In this document: one piece after another, positions 8,157 through 18,108 of the stretch
How the letters are laid out: the number at the start of each line of letters is the position of its first letter
Position numbering within the stretch: the stretch's first letter is position 1
DNA from: a marine bacterium B5-7
GTDB taxonomy: Bacteria; Pseudomonadota; Gammaproteobacteria; Arenicellales; CAJQKF01
DNA length: 37,091 nt
Assembly (NCBI GenBank): GCA_021604525.1
Contig: BQJD01000037.1
Coordinates: forward strand, 1-37,091
Direction of reading: 5' to 3'
The notes under the pieces: generated by a model
What the model saw: only the letters and a program-made list of their open reading frames with translations
The model's database searches: none
Told to the model about the DNA's origin: nothing
Translations under genes and position numbers: made by a program

Positions 8157-10109
8157 TCAGGCCCATTCGACCCGAAGTAGCTCGGGCATCCACGGCAGGC
8201 GAATAATACTTCGCGTCCAGGGAAGCCGATCAAGCAGCAGATCGTAACTTCGCGATTCAACCTGGAGACGCCAGTCCGTCTTGCGCGTGAGACGGCCCTC
8301 GCGGCGCAGGAAGGTCTCACGTAGGCCATCGGGTGAGGCGTTCTTCAGCGCTCCCCAATGCCGGATTACCGCCTGCAGCAGTTTTTCGGCCTCGGATTTT
8401 GCCAGCTCATCAACTGCAACCAATCGTGCAATGGGAACATCAGGCGTCAGTCCGCAGACGATCTTGGAGAGGACCAGCACATACTCTTGGGACTGCTCTT
8501 CGCCAGTGACCAAGAAGTGCAGTTGATGCACGGCACGCTCCCGGGCACGCTCGTCCACGAATTCATTCTCGCGCACAAGTCCCAATTTTTCAAAGTGCAT
8601 CTGCAGAAACGGATGCAGCAGCACGATCCCGGCATCGTTGACATAGAGGGCTTCGCCATCACGAATGACCGGGGGCGATTGCACTTCCCGCCGCTCATTT
8701 GCAGAAACGGGCGCCCCTGTCGACAGCGCCTCGAAATGGTTGTCGCGCACCGATGTCGAGGCATTCCCTCCCTCGCTCAGATCGGCTTTAGCCCCATCGT
8801 GTAGCGGACGATCGCCGGATACGCTCGTTGCGTCGCGATCCTTCGTCACGCTCTCGGACGCGTCGTCATGTGTGCAGTCCGCACGCGAACGATCGACATC
8901 CTGATGCAACTCCTTCTGCAATGGTGGCGCGTCCCTCTTCTTCTCCTTCTTCGCAATGTCGCGAGCTCGCGCCCGATTCCGTGGCTGCAAAATGTCCTCT
9001 TCGTTCGAGTCCCCCCTTGTAGTCTCCCCATTGCGCGGCAGTGAAGCGCCATTCGCTTGCGTCACGTCCCGCAGGGGCGAAGCGCGTTTGATCTTCGGAT
9101 CGCTATGCATCGCGAGTGCCTCCCGCGTCGATCCACGATCCGCACTGGGTATTATCTCGAGCGCACCGCCCTCGCGTGCAACTTGTGAAGGATTGACTGA
9201 CTCAGCGAGCGTGCTTAGGACGGGAGCCAATGTACGTCGTACCGCGCCTGGGATCGTTGGCCTCGCCGATGCAGCAAGCGGTTCGACGAACCCACGGATG
9301 TGCGCAAGCAACTCACCATAAGTAACCGAGGACTCACCGACCGTCGACTGCAATGCTCGTCGCAGCATGTTGACCAATTGGGTGTTGGTCTCACGGGTTG
9401 TGGGATTCAAGCACTCCGTCAGGGCCGCCTCCCAGAAACTCCGTCGGAAAAGCTCGTCTTGCAAGGATGCGAGTGAATGCTCCTCGAGCAGACGCTGAAT
9501 GGCATCGAGCACCGGGAGACTTACCACCGCGAGCGCCTTATTCAAGAGCTGGAGTACGCGCTTCAGCAAGGTTTCGGAGCCTTGCAGAACGAATCGATGC
9601 ACCGCCCCGGGATTTGTTCGGAACATCTTTGTGGTCATGTCCGGCAACGCGTCGCGTGACGCCAGTATCTGGTCCACGCGCATCTCAAGGTCAGCCGCGG
9701 TTGCAGCAGACGCCCACCACGGCAAATAGCCGTGTAACAACACATAGTGCCACAGGGTCAACGCGTGCTCCTCTTTCGACCAACGTTCACTTCCATCCCG
9801 TGGTTCGCTTCCCGCTCGCGACACCGCAGCCAGGGAAGCGGCCAGCTCAATCTCCAGCGCATCACACACCTTCGCCGCGAAACTCTCACCGAGTTGATCC
9901 CGCACCAGGTGACCGATATCAATCTCGATTCGGTCGATTCGCACGACAATATCTGGTTCGTTGTAGCGGTCGAACAAAGCCGCCATTGCAGGCACTACGT
10001 GCGTATGGAACAGCTCACCAACCTCCTTTTGCAGCGCAAACACATCACTCCCAGCCCCGACCTTGAGATCGAGAATCTGCCGACCGATTACGTGTGGCTG
10101 CGGTGTCAT
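8157..10109 (-). CDS. CIS tape-measure protein (Afp14-like)
   Basis: A 650-residue protein of the contractile-injection-system tape-measure family. The N-terminus (about 1-90) has the family pattern with FALQKEVGELFHTHVVPAMA and VVRIDRIEIDIGHL. The C-terminal block (about 485-650) has NDAGIVLLHPFLQMHFEKLG, the CGLTPDVPI and HWGALKNASPDGLRETFLRR segments and a final PWMPELLRVEW. The middle (about 310-480) is hydrophilic and low in complexity, the part expected to vary with tube length. The family sets particle length during assembly. It lies 22 bases after the Ig-like giant gene and four bases before the payload gene, so payload and ruler are probably co-translated. Confidence 0.9.
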   Translation of the reverse strand: MTPQPHVIGRQILDLKVGAGSDVFALQKEVGELFHTHVVPAMAALFDRYNEPDIVVRIDRIEIDIGHLVRDQLGESFAAKVCDALEIELAASLAAVSRAGSEPRDGSERWSKEEHALTLWHYVLLHGYLPWWASAATAADLEMRVDQILASRDALPDMTTKMFRTNPGAVHRFVLQGSETLLKRVLQLLNKALAVVSLPVLDAIQRLLEEHSLASLQDELFRRSFWEAALTECLNPTTRETNTQLVNMLRRALQSTVGESSVTYGELLAHIRGFVEPLAASARPTIPGAVRRTLAPVLSTLAESVNPSQVAREGGALEIIPSADRGSTREALAMHSDPKIKRASPLRDVTQANGASLPRNGETTRGDSNEEDILQPRNRARARDIAKKEKKRDAPPLQKELHQDVDRSRADCTHDDASESVTKDRDATSVSGDRPLHDGAKADLSEGGNASTSVRDNHFEALSTGAPVSANERREVQSPPVIRDGEALYVNDAGIVLLHPFLQMHFEKLGLVRENEFVDERARERAVHQLHFLVTGEEQSQEYVLVLSKIVCGLTPDVPIARLVAVDELAKSEAEKLLQAVIRHWGALKNASPDGLRETFLRREGRLTRKTDWRLQVESRSYDLLLDRLPWTRSIIRLPWMPELLRVEWA

Positions 10110-10131
10110 GGTGAATATGTCCCTCGGCGAA

Positions 10132-13100
10132 TCATTCGATTAAAGATCGGACGTTGTCGATCTGTGCTGCGTCCAACACATTCTTGAGCGCCGGAGTTAG
10201 CCAAGCGCCATACAGCATTTCAAGGTCCACTCCGGCTTCTCGTATTTTGGCAAGCTGTTTCAAGGCCCGTTCGCGCGCAGCTTCACTTCCTGGTTGCGCC
10301 ACTATGCGGTCGAACAGCGCCAACGTCGCCGTCTCGGCAAGCGATGTATAGGCTGCCTTGCGGTCGCCCGTAGCCCGCCTGTAGGCCCGAACAAACGTGC
10401 CGGCAAGCTTCTCGTAATCCGCCACGAGGTCATCGGTCGATCGATCGGGTACCGCTTTTATCAGTGCCTCGGCCAGCTGAAACGGCTTCGTCTGCTTGAT
10501 CCCCTCGTGCAGTTCTGCAATATCCGTAAGCTGCTTGAAATTTTGGTTATGACGCTGCCGAAAAAAAACGAGCACGTCATCTGGAATGGTATTATCCCCT
10601 AGCGAGTCTTCCTGCTCGCGTATAATCTCCGACTCCGCTTCGAACTCCGATCCTTCGCACGGACCATTAAATACAACCAGTTTGAGTGTCAAACTATTCT
10701 GATTTTCCAGGTCTGTCTTTGGGATTTCCAGCGTAAAATCCTGAGAATTTTGTCGCTCGGTGTGACCATTATCCCAGTCGAACATATAATGGAATGGTCC
10801 GTCTTCGGACTGTTTCGGCTGGATTCCGCTAATTTTGAACCGGAACTTGTCTCTTATGGCTTGCAGGGGTTCTATTGAAAAAACAACCTCTTGCGGCACA
10901 CGGTAGACGGTCGTGCTCTTGGGCAACTCGGCCGAACAGCCGGAGCTATCTTTCACCGAATGAGCAACTTCAACGGTTATTTGATCGTCCTCGAATTCCA
11001 GATCACCCGGGGCGAAGAAAATGTCTCCACCGCTCGAACAGACGCCGTCTCCTCCATTGAATACGCTGCTGCTGAGGTTCGTATCGACCGGCTTGAGCTT
11101 GGTTCGACCACCGTTACTGCAATAAGTCTCTTCCAGCCCGGTGAAGTCTGCATTTGGCGCCTCGTTCACCCACGTGTTTTGCTTCGACAAGCCGGTGCAT
11201 CCTTTGTCGCTCTGGACGGTGTAAGTAATGCAGATTGTCTCTTCGCGCGGGACGCTTTCGGCTCTCGGATCGAAATAGTAGCCGCCTTCTATTTTTACGA
11301 TCCCAAGCCCAGGATTGTCCAAATCAATATCGGTGGTGAATTCGCCGCCGACCAGCGTGTCTTTATTTAGCTCGAGGGGAACAAGTCCATCGTTCGGGCA
11401 GATCCCATCGTTCACTGTGAATGTCGCCTGAGGCACGGGCAGGATCGCAAGCAGGAGCTTGGCTTCGGCGCCATCAACTGAGTAGGTCACTTCCACTAAA
11501 CCCTGTTCGTATTGCGTGTCTTTTGGGACGAAAAAATAGCGTACCCCTTCCTGTTGCGTGCCAAGGCCAGTAAGCACACCACCCGGCGGATCCAAAATGA
11601 AATCGTACTTGGCCATATCGTTTGCGCAAAACGAGTTTGGATTAAGTGCAAGCGTCGGGCGCGGCCGTGCAATAACATAAGCGGTCGGCGGACAATTGGA
11701 ACAACAGAGGTAGGGCAGACAAAAGTCCCCGACAACCGTATGACGTATTAGGCCGCGCTTCTCGACTATTTCCCGTACGCGCTCCTCGACATCTTCTTCG
11801 TTCGCACCCCTCAACCATGTGAAGTCGCTGTGTTTCGAAATTACCTCTATCAACAATTGAATTTCCTTATCCAGCCGCGCCTCCGTTAACGTCCACTCAT
11901 GGTATACCAAGATGAAGGTCCCGCCCCGTGGGACACCGGCCTTGTGCTCCATACCAGGGTGACTCTCGGCGAACTTGTGGAACAAATGCTGCCCCTTCAC
12001 AGCTTCCTTGCGAGTGTCGTGAAGGTCATACAGTTGTTTGAACGCCAGCTTGTCGTAGCCGAGTAGACACTGCTTAGCCTCCTCTTCGCAATGCACGATT
12101 TTAACGACTTTGTCGAAGTCAACTATGAATTTATCGTAGTCAAAATCGTCGAGCTTCTCGGTCAGCTTGCCCAGCAAAGCGTTGATGTCGTCGTCTGCTA
12201 GTCTGTCCGCCTGATAGTCGGGCCATTGTTCTAACGCACACTGTAAGTCGGTCCGGAGCTTGACATACAACGCCTCGAGAATCTCAATCTCGCAATCGTG
12301 CTCCACAGTCTGGTCGTTGATTTCCTCACCGAGTTTCAGTACGACGATATCAAACGGCAGGTTGTAATGGCCCCGGAGTTTCTGAATCCGATAAAAAGCG
12401 GAGGACAGATCCCGCCCCACATGTCCTTCAATGCGAAAGAAGTCATGGCCTTCGAAGTCGAAGACAAGTGGATCATCGTAAGGGGAGTTAGCTCCACCGT
12501 CTGGCGCACGCAGTCGATAGTAAGTGTGCGTTTGGTGGTCCCTGTTTTTTCGATGTCGATCACTATTCCAGGTGCGGTGCAGATCGGTCGGATCGTAATA
12601 GTAAGGAATGGCCCGGGCACTCAGCGACATCTTACCGAAGCGGCTGGGCGTGATGCGCAGGGCATCGTCTTCGAGAGAGACAGGGGGCACGGAAAACTTA
12701 TCGATCAATAGCTCAAGTCGCTTATAGAGCAACCGCGCTGCATCAGTGCGCGACCAATTACCATTGTACACTGGTGGCTGGGCATAAGGCGTGCGGTCAA
12801 CGGTAGGCGGGATCGTCAATTCATTCGTACCCGGCAAGGGTTTGCCGAGAAACAGGTGCATGGGAAACCAGCCCGCATCCGCCCGACAAACGTCCATTAA
12901 ATCGAACGATACCTCGCGAAACTCATCGTAGGCAAGAATGAGATCGGAAAGATGATCGTAGAGGTACTGGATTTCGAATGGACGCTCACGCGCCGATTCA
13001 AACCGTTCCAGAGGCAGATCGAGCTGTTTACTGGGGCTGTAGCGAGAGAACAGTGGCGAAAACATGATGTGAGTGCGTTTCAACGCGTCAGCAACGCGTT

Positions 13101-13875
13101 TGGCACCCTCTGTGATGATGGCTTTGTACCTCTCCAAAAACATCTCATAGCTTTTAATTGTCGTGAGCTCCGCAAGCGCGGGTTGTTCGCCATCTTTAGC
13201 GGTGTAACCGAAGCGTTCAAGGTAGAGGTCGGCCAGGCCGTACTTGCCGATCAAAAGGTCATCGAGCGCCCAGCCAGGGAAGCGTGGTGTGCCACCGTCG
13301 TCATTTTGCGGGTTGTAGTTCTCCTCGATCAGTTCCCTGGCGAGTGCCGAATCGATGAGGAATTTTCGCATCTTGAACACTCGCCGCATCCCTTTTTCAT
13401 CGCAGTCGTCCAAGCATGACTCGTTTTTATCGTCCATGTATTCGAGTAATAGTACGACGACCTTCGACTCGGCGAACAATGCACTAAGCGTAATGCTCGC
13501 CTCCTGCTCTGTCTCGAACAACTCAAAGGCATCGATTTCGTCCTCGGACACGGCGTCGCTTCTGAGAAACCTAGTGCGAGACAATTTAACCTTAAGATAG
13601 TACTTGAGCTGACACACATCGAGATGGATCAAAAACCCCCCGGAGGTAACACCGCATCCTGAAGAGATGACGAGTGTATTGCCTTGCATACGGGGTCCCA
13701 GCCCGCAGACGATGCCAGCGCCAATGAGACCAAGGCGCGTTAGTCGCGCCTGCTGATCCAGGTACGCCACAACGTCATTGAGGTCTGAAGAACTCAGGAG
13801 TTGATTGCCTACAAAAACTGGATAGGAAGTCACCGGTTCCAGCAGAGTTTTAGTGGGTTTAATGTGTGTCGTCAT
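10132..13875 (-). CDS. Giant eCIS protein with C-terminal Ig/PKD-like domains (possible fibre or particle-surface protein)
   Basis: A 1247-residue protein. The N-terminal segment (about 1-95) resembles attachment regions of eCIS and phage baseplate-associated proteins (YPVFVGNQLLSSSDLNDVVA, then GLIGAGIVCGL and CGVTSGGFLI). Residues about 740-1083 hold three to four beta-sandwich-like units with recurring signatures: FCAND with PPGG, ICPND with YTVQSDKGC, YCSNG with VKDSSGC, and FDWDNG, as in PKD/Ig-like repeats of surface proteins. A helical tail follows. A Cys-rich spot (CLPYLCCSNC) lies near 719. The gene overlaps the upstream giant gene by 17 bases. Position and domains suggest a baseplate-attached fibre or receptor-binding part in place of an Afp13-type fibre; this is inference. 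Confidence 0.8.
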   Translation of the reverse strand: MTTHIKPTKTLLEPVTSYPVFVGNQLLSSSDLNDVVAYLDQQARLTRLGLIGAGIVCGLGPRMQGNTLVISSGCGVTSGGFLIHLDVCQLKYYLKVKLSRTRFLRSDAVSEDEIDAFELFETEQEASITLSALFAESKVVVLLLEYMDDKNESCLDDCDEKGMRRVFKMRKFLIDSALARELIEENYNPQNDDGGTPRFPGWALDDLLIGKYGLADLYLERFGYTAKDGEQPALAELTTIKSYEMFLERYKAIITEGAKRVADALKRTHIMFSPLFSRYSPSKQLDLPLERFESARERPFEIQYLYDHLSDLILAYDEFREVSFDLMDVCRADAGWFPMHLFLGKPLPGTNELTIPPTVDRTPYAQPPVYNGNWSRTDAARLLYKRLELLIDKFSVPPVSLEDDALRITPSRFGKMSLSARAIPYYYDPTDLHRTWNSDRHRKNRDHQTHTYYRLRAPDGGANSPYDDPLVFDFEGHDFFRIEGHVGRDLSSAFYRIQKLRGHYNLPFDIVVLKLGEEINDQTVEHDCEIEILEALYVKLRTDLQCALEQWPDYQADRLADDDINALLGKLTEKLDDFDYDKFIVDFDKVVKIVHCEEEAKQCLLGYDKLAFKQLYDLHDTRKEAVKGQHLFHKFAESHPGMEHKAGVPRGGTFILVYHEWTLTEARLDKEIQLLIEVISKHSDFTWLRGANEEDVEERVREIVEKRGLIRHTVVGDFCLPYLCCSNCPPTAYVIARPRPTLALNPNSFCANDMAKYDFILDPPGGVLTGLGTQQEGVRYFFVPKDTQYEQGLVEVTYSVDGAEAKLLLAILPVPQATFTVNDGICPNDGLVPLELNKDTLVGGEFTTDIDLDNPGLGIVKIEGGYYFDPRAESVPREETICITYTVQSDKGCTGLSKQNTWVNEAPNADFTGLEETYCSNGGRTKLKPVDTNLSSSVFNGGDGVCSSGGDIFFAPGDLEFEDDQITVEVAHSVKDSSGCSAELPKSTTVYRVPQEVVFSIEPLQAIRDKFRFKISGIQPKQSEDGPFHYMFDWDNGHTERQNSQDFTLEIPKTDLENQNSLTLKLVVFNGPCEGSEFEAESEIIREQEDSLGDNTIPDDVLVFFRQRHNQNFKQLTDIAELHEGIKQTKPFQLAEALIKAVPDRSTDDLVADYEKLAGTFVRAYRRATGDRKAAYTSLAETATLALFDRIVAQPGSEAARERALKQLAKIREAGVDLEMLYGAWLTPALKNVLDAAQIDNVRSLIE

Positions 13876-16800
13876 GGTCTGTACCTGCTGTTCCTAAAAT
13901 CGTCTGGTCGAGTATTATCGGCTGCGCGTCACTATCCTGCGTGCAGTCAAATAGTCCTGCGCTCCTGTGCACACTCTTCAGTTGGAAGAGGATGTCGACA
14001 AGCGCGTTGTGGGCGGCTGCACGGTCAGAATCCGTCATCGGATGCGCTTCACAGTCCGTCGTCGGTTGCGCTTCACAATCTGTCGTCGAATGCGCTAATG
14101 CGCACAGCCACCATCGGTATGCACGCTCGAAGGTGCGCATCTGACACGCGTCCACCCAGCAGATTCGGAGAAAGACGTGCGCGGGCGTCTCCATGCGCAG
14201 CGTGCGCTCAAAGAATCGGCGAAATTCGATGTCGCGAAAGCGCCGAGGCCAATAAGGGACCACGACGGTAGCACGAAACGAGTAGGGATCTGCCTTGACG
14301 GGAGAAATTTTACCTTCTATGTCGCGGCATCCACTACCGAGCGGCAGCAAGGCGACATCTTCTTGCCCTTCCACGGAACCCGAGTTCTTGGGCCTCAACA
14401 AGAGGTGTTCGACAAGGTGAAATCCTTCAGCGTTGGCAAGGCAAACGATCGCTTGAATCTGCGCATCGCGCTCTTCTGAAGTTGCGTAGAATACGGGGGG
14501 TTTGGCCACCGTTTGCCGATCTATGTTCATGAGTTCGAAACCGTGCATGCAGGTATCCGTAGCTGTTACCCGGCGAAAATTGTCTTCGTGTTGCGCCAGC
14601 TCGACAAGGCGATTGCACCCTTCCCATACCTTCTCACAAGCCTTTTCTTCCTGTTCTAATTCCACACTTTCAAGAAACAGACGCCCCTCAGCACCGGTCA
14701 GTCGACAGCGATAGCCCGACTCCGTCTGTTCAACGGTATGCGGCAATGGTGTGACTTCCCCCGCCAACGCGATGAAATCATCGCGCATGACCTCCAGGGC
14801 ATCCGGCTCGCTCAGCTCGGAAATGGCGTGCGCGATGCCGTCTGCGTCGGACACGACAAGGCGATGTTTCCCTTCCTCGGCGCCTTGGATCGTGTAGGCT
14901 TCCGAATCCGTGAGACGTGCGAGCACGCGGGTGCAAGCGGAGGCAGCGTGAGCCGCATCCGGATAGCGAGACGTGCTAATCAGCATGTGTGTGCCCCCAA
15001 CCAGGCGAAAATAGTGACCGCACTCCGTTCCGTGGATCACACACCGTGGTGTACGGCTGCGCACTAGATCCACGATACGTCGGAGTTCTTTATCTCGCAA
15101 CCGCAGTGTTCTGAAGTACCGGGGGTCTCGTGCAACGATCGTTCCATTCTCATCGAGTAATTCGAGACTGTAGGGACAGGTTTTTGCGCCATCCGTGGTG
15201 GTGCGATAACGTTTTCGGTGGCGCGCAAGTTCTAAGAGCATGTTGCACGCTTCACCCGCCTGTTCGGGACTCGCAAAAACCTCTGTTCCAGCTAACAAAA
15301 CCTCACCATTCGGATCTTGCAGATCGACGCGATACGCACCTTCAGAATGACAATCTGTTAGCTGAAAGAACTCGCAGCGGACGTTGCCACCGATAGCGAG
15401 CTGAACGAGCAGAAACAGATAACGGTCCCGGAGTTCTGACGTCGGCCACGGTCCGGCTTCCGCGAGTAGGGACCCATCCTCGTCGACGACCGTGAAGCCA
15501 TAATGAACAAAGCCGTCGCGCGAAAACTTCTTGTACGCTGACAATTTCGCTGCCTGGGCGATGAAGGTGGTCGCCGCTTGATTAGCCTCTGCCTGTGATG
15601 AGTAACTGGTAAGACTGCGAAATTCCGTCGTTCCCACCTCGGGTATATCGACGGTGATAATAAAGAAGTAATTTGCGTTCTCGAGTAGGATGTTAATATC
15701 GAGCAAGGCGCTAGATTCGCTCTGTTTGGCAAAAAAATCTGCTACCTTATTCATGACAGCATCTCGCTCAGCGTCAACTTTCATCCCATCAGAGGGTGGG
15801 AAAAGCTGCGGAAAGGTGGCAAGCATGGTGAGATTTTTGTCACTCTCACCTTGCTCAGCGGACTTAAGTATGCCAAAACCGAAGTGTCGAAGTTTAGTAT
15901 AGTTAAGTCGCCAATAGTTACTCAGTTCACGCGCTCGCCCATGAAACACTTCGATGGCCGCACGCGCGGCGGCCTCATTCTCATAACCGAGACGACTCCT
16001 CAACTTCGCTGAGTCTCCACCGCCTACTTTAAGCTCGATCGACCAACGCCAAGTAGCGTTAACCTCCTTCACATCGACATGACTGAGCGTGCGACGCAAG
16101 AATCTCTCCCCAACTAGTGCTTTTATAGGTTCGCTCTCGCATTCGACACTGCCGAGACTTAACAGACGCGCGACACGTTTCTCGAGTCCAGATACGTTAT
16201 TCGTATTCCATACCTTGCAATCCGAGTAATCGAAACCCTTGCCGCGGTCACGACTCGTCTCCGGATAATTGACCAAGAATCCAGTCTTGTCGCGAATACT
16301 GCGTTCATCATCGTTGCGCCGACCGTTGATGTCATACATCAATAGCACATAGTCGGTAAACGACTCGGCAAAACGAGCGAGCAGGTGGTCAAGGAAGCGA
16401 TTGCGGCGAGCGCGATAAATGTCGCGACTTTCTGCGACATCGTTAAGGTGGTCGAGATAGTTATCAGGAATTGACGAATCATCTTGACCATCCGTAGCGT
16501 CCTGATAGTTTCGCAACAAGTCATCGATGCCAGGGATGTCCTTGAGGATCTGCGTAAAATAAGTGCGGTTCTTGCCGCCACTAAGGCGATGCTTGTCATC
16601 GTCAGACCGCATAGAAAAGAGCTCGCGCAGGTTGGTGAGTTGAGCTAGATAGTTAGCCAGAATCTGGTCGTAGAATAGAAGGTACGCTCTCAACTGATGG
16701 ACCTGCGCCTTGCGTTTTATCGGTGCACTTTTCGGAATTTCACCCTCACCGATGCCATAGACAGGGGGAAACTCGTGCACGATCGAACGAAAGTCCTGAA

Positions 16801-18094
16801 GGTCACTACGATACTTTCCCTCCGGTACCAAGCGGTCGAGCTGGTAGCTCTCGAGCGGCGCCTTGGCGCGAGCACGCTTATTTTCCTTGAATCGCTTCTG
16901 AACGGTTTCCTTGGTTTCCTCGTTGACCGGAAAGGGCAGCAGCTCTTTGAAGAGGGTAATCTGCGAACGCTGCAGATCAAACCTCTGCCGTCGATTTGAC
17001 CTCAGATGCAGGCACCACTTCTCGCCACGAGTCAGGGCCTTGCCATTGATATAATTGACCATCATCAACTTACGAACGGCAAGCACACCCGGTAGCTGCA
17101 TGACAATTTGATATAAATCGGAAGCATGGAGTACAACGCGACGTTCGGTCTGCTTAAGTTCATCCACATCGATAAAACCGTGGCTGCATGCTCCGGGGCA
17201 GCCGTCGATCAGATCCAAGAGCGGAGTAAGCGGCCGTCCCGCGTATATTTCTTCTATGCGCTTGCCTCGCGCCAGCATCTCCTGAAGACTGTAGAATGTG
17301 AGCGTTGGCGCAAGGAACTCCGCCAGTTCCAGATACATCGCCAGCAACACATCAGCTGGGTCTGCTGAAGCTTTGATCTCGATGTCGATACAAAGGGCCA
17401 CCTCCTCGTCGCCAAGAATTTCAACATCGAGGAAGTCCTCGCAGAGATTTCGGTGGCGATGTAGCAGCTTCCAGACTTGCTTGATGATGGCATCCACCCG
17501 GCCAGCGTCGCGTTCAGGATCATCATCACGCTCTAAATCTTCATCGAGCTCCAAGTACACGACATACAACCCATCCGGCGTAACCTTAGACTTGGCGAGA
17601 AGTGACTCGTCTCCTTCGTTGAGGTGTTTGGGCGTTTGGTATTGCAGTTCGGCCTTCTTGTCATTCAAATATATGGCTGGCTCCACCGCGTCCGTTCGCT
17701 CAATCCATGCGTTGCTCACACCGGGGACGTCAATCAGAAGCTTGCGCAAATCGAACATGGTGATGGGATTGCAGGTGAGAATCTGCTCCGCCGTAAAGAA
17801 GTTGTCATCAAATAACTTACCATCACTCCCAGCTGCTATCTTGTCCAGCGCTATCTGTTCTGGACTGCGTGCCAACATATCCGCTATCGGGAAGTTGGCG
17901 CGATAACCGAGGTCGGTGAGCGCGTAACACAGCACTTCGAGAATGGTGATGCCCGGGTCGTGCAGGTTAAAATCCGTCCACAGGTCACTAGCAAGCGCCT
18001 GACAGTGCTCGATACCCTTTTTACGGAATTTCTGGAAGTCCAGATACTCAGGGAATGAAGCGTTGGTTTTGGAAATGAGTTTGGACGGTTCCAT
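13859..18094 (-). CDS. Giant eCIS baseplate protein (Afp12-like) with repeated small modules
   Basis: A 1411-residue protein. The N-terminus carries the eCIS baseplate signature around DFNLHDPGITILEVLCYALT and LGYRANFPIADML. From about 679 to 1222 it has at least six to eight repeats of 60-90 residues, each a short beta meander followed by a helix, for example YRVDLQDPNGEVLLAG with PEQAGEACNMLLEL and YRCRLTGAEGRLFLESVELE; the pattern recalls DUF1508/YegP-type modules. A further domain (about 1223-1330) contains FHLVEHLLLRPK and WPRRFRDIEFRRFFERTLR. The extreme C-terminus carries a 24-bp coding repeat. The gene begins 14 bases after the stop of the other giant baseplate gene. Expected role: baseplate wedge component. 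Confidence 0.87.
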   Translation of the reverse strand: MEPSKLISKTNASFPEYLDFQKFRKKGIEHCQALASDLWTDFNLHDPGITILEVLCYALTDLGYRANFPIADMLARSPEQIALDKIAAGSDGKLFDDNFFTAEQILTCNPITMFDLRKLLIDVPGVSNAWIERTDAVEPAIYLNDKKAELQYQTPKHLNEGDESLLAKSKVTPDGLYVVYLELDEDLERDDDPERDAGRVDAIIKQVWKLLHRHRNLCEDFLDVEILGDEEVALCIDIEIKASADPADVLLAMYLELAEFLAPTLTFYSLQEMLARGKRIEEIYAGRPLTPLLDLIDGCPGACSHGFIDVDELKQTERRVVLHASDLYQIVMQLPGVLAVRKLMMVNYINGKALTRGEKWCLHLRSNRRQRFDLQRSQITLFKELLPFPVNEETKETVQKRFKENKRARAKAPLESYQLDRLVPEGKYRSDLQDFRSIVHEFPPVYGIGEGEIPKSAPIKRKAQVHQLRAYLLFYDQILANYLAQLTNLRELFSMRSDDDKHRLSGGKNRTYFTQILKDIPGIDDLLRNYQDATDGQDDSSIPDNYLDHLNDVAESRDIYRARRNRFLDHLLARFAESFTDYVLLMYDINGRRNDDERSIRDKTGFLVNYPETSRDRGKGFDYSDCKVWNTNNVSGLEKRVARLLSLGSVECESEPIKALVGERFLRRTLSHVDVKEVNATWRWSIELKVGGGDSAKLRSRLGYENEAAARAAIEVFHGRARELSNYWRLNYTKLRHFGFGILKSAEQGESDKNLTMLATFPQLFPPSDGMKVDAERDAVMNKVADFFAKQSESSALLDINILLENANYFFIITVDIPEVGTTEFRSLTSYSSQAEANQAATTFIAQAAKLSAYKKFSRDGFVHYGFTVVDEDGSLLAEAGPWPTSELRDRYLFLLVQLAIGGNVRCEFFQLTDCHSEGAYRVDLQDPNGEVLLAGTEVFASPEQAGEACNMLLELARHRKRYRTTTDGAKTCPYSLELLDENGTIVARDPRYFRTLRLRDKELRRIVDLVRSRTPRCVIHGTECGHYFRLVGGTHMLISTSRYPDAAHAASACTRVLARLTDSEAYTIQGAEEGKHRLVVSDADGIAHAISELSEPDALEVMRDDFIALAGEVTPLPHTVEQTESGYRCRLTGAEGRLFLESVELEQEEKACEKVWEGCNRLVELAQHEDNFRRVTATDTCMHGFELMNIDRQTVAKPPVFYATSEERDAQIQAIVCLANAEGFHLVEHLLLRPKNSGSVEGQEDVALLPLGSGCRDIEGKISPVKADPYSFRATVVVPYWPRRFRDIEFRRFFERTLRMETPAHVFLRICWVDACQMRTFERAYRWWLCALAHSTTDCEAQPTTDCEAHPMTDSDRAAAHNALVDILFQLKSVHRSAGLFDCTQDSDAQPIILDQTILGTAGTDHDDTH
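14031..14102 (-). repeat. 24-bp tandem coding repeat (three units, last degenerate)
   Basis: Units start at 14031, 14055 and 14079 on the plus strand with the pattern TCCGTCRTCGGNTGCGCTTC. They encode TTDCEAQP, TTDCEAHP and a diverged copy near the C-terminus of the 1411-residue baseplate protein. It is short, in frame, and probably arose by slippage. Confidence 0.7.
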
Positions 18095-18108
18095 AAGAGA
18101 AAAATCGA

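Noticed and set aside
8153-8329. Longer N-terminus for the large DUF4157 protein
   Set aside because: This part overlaps the conserved C-terminus of the tape-measure gene; the ATG at 8152 gives the typical short leader.
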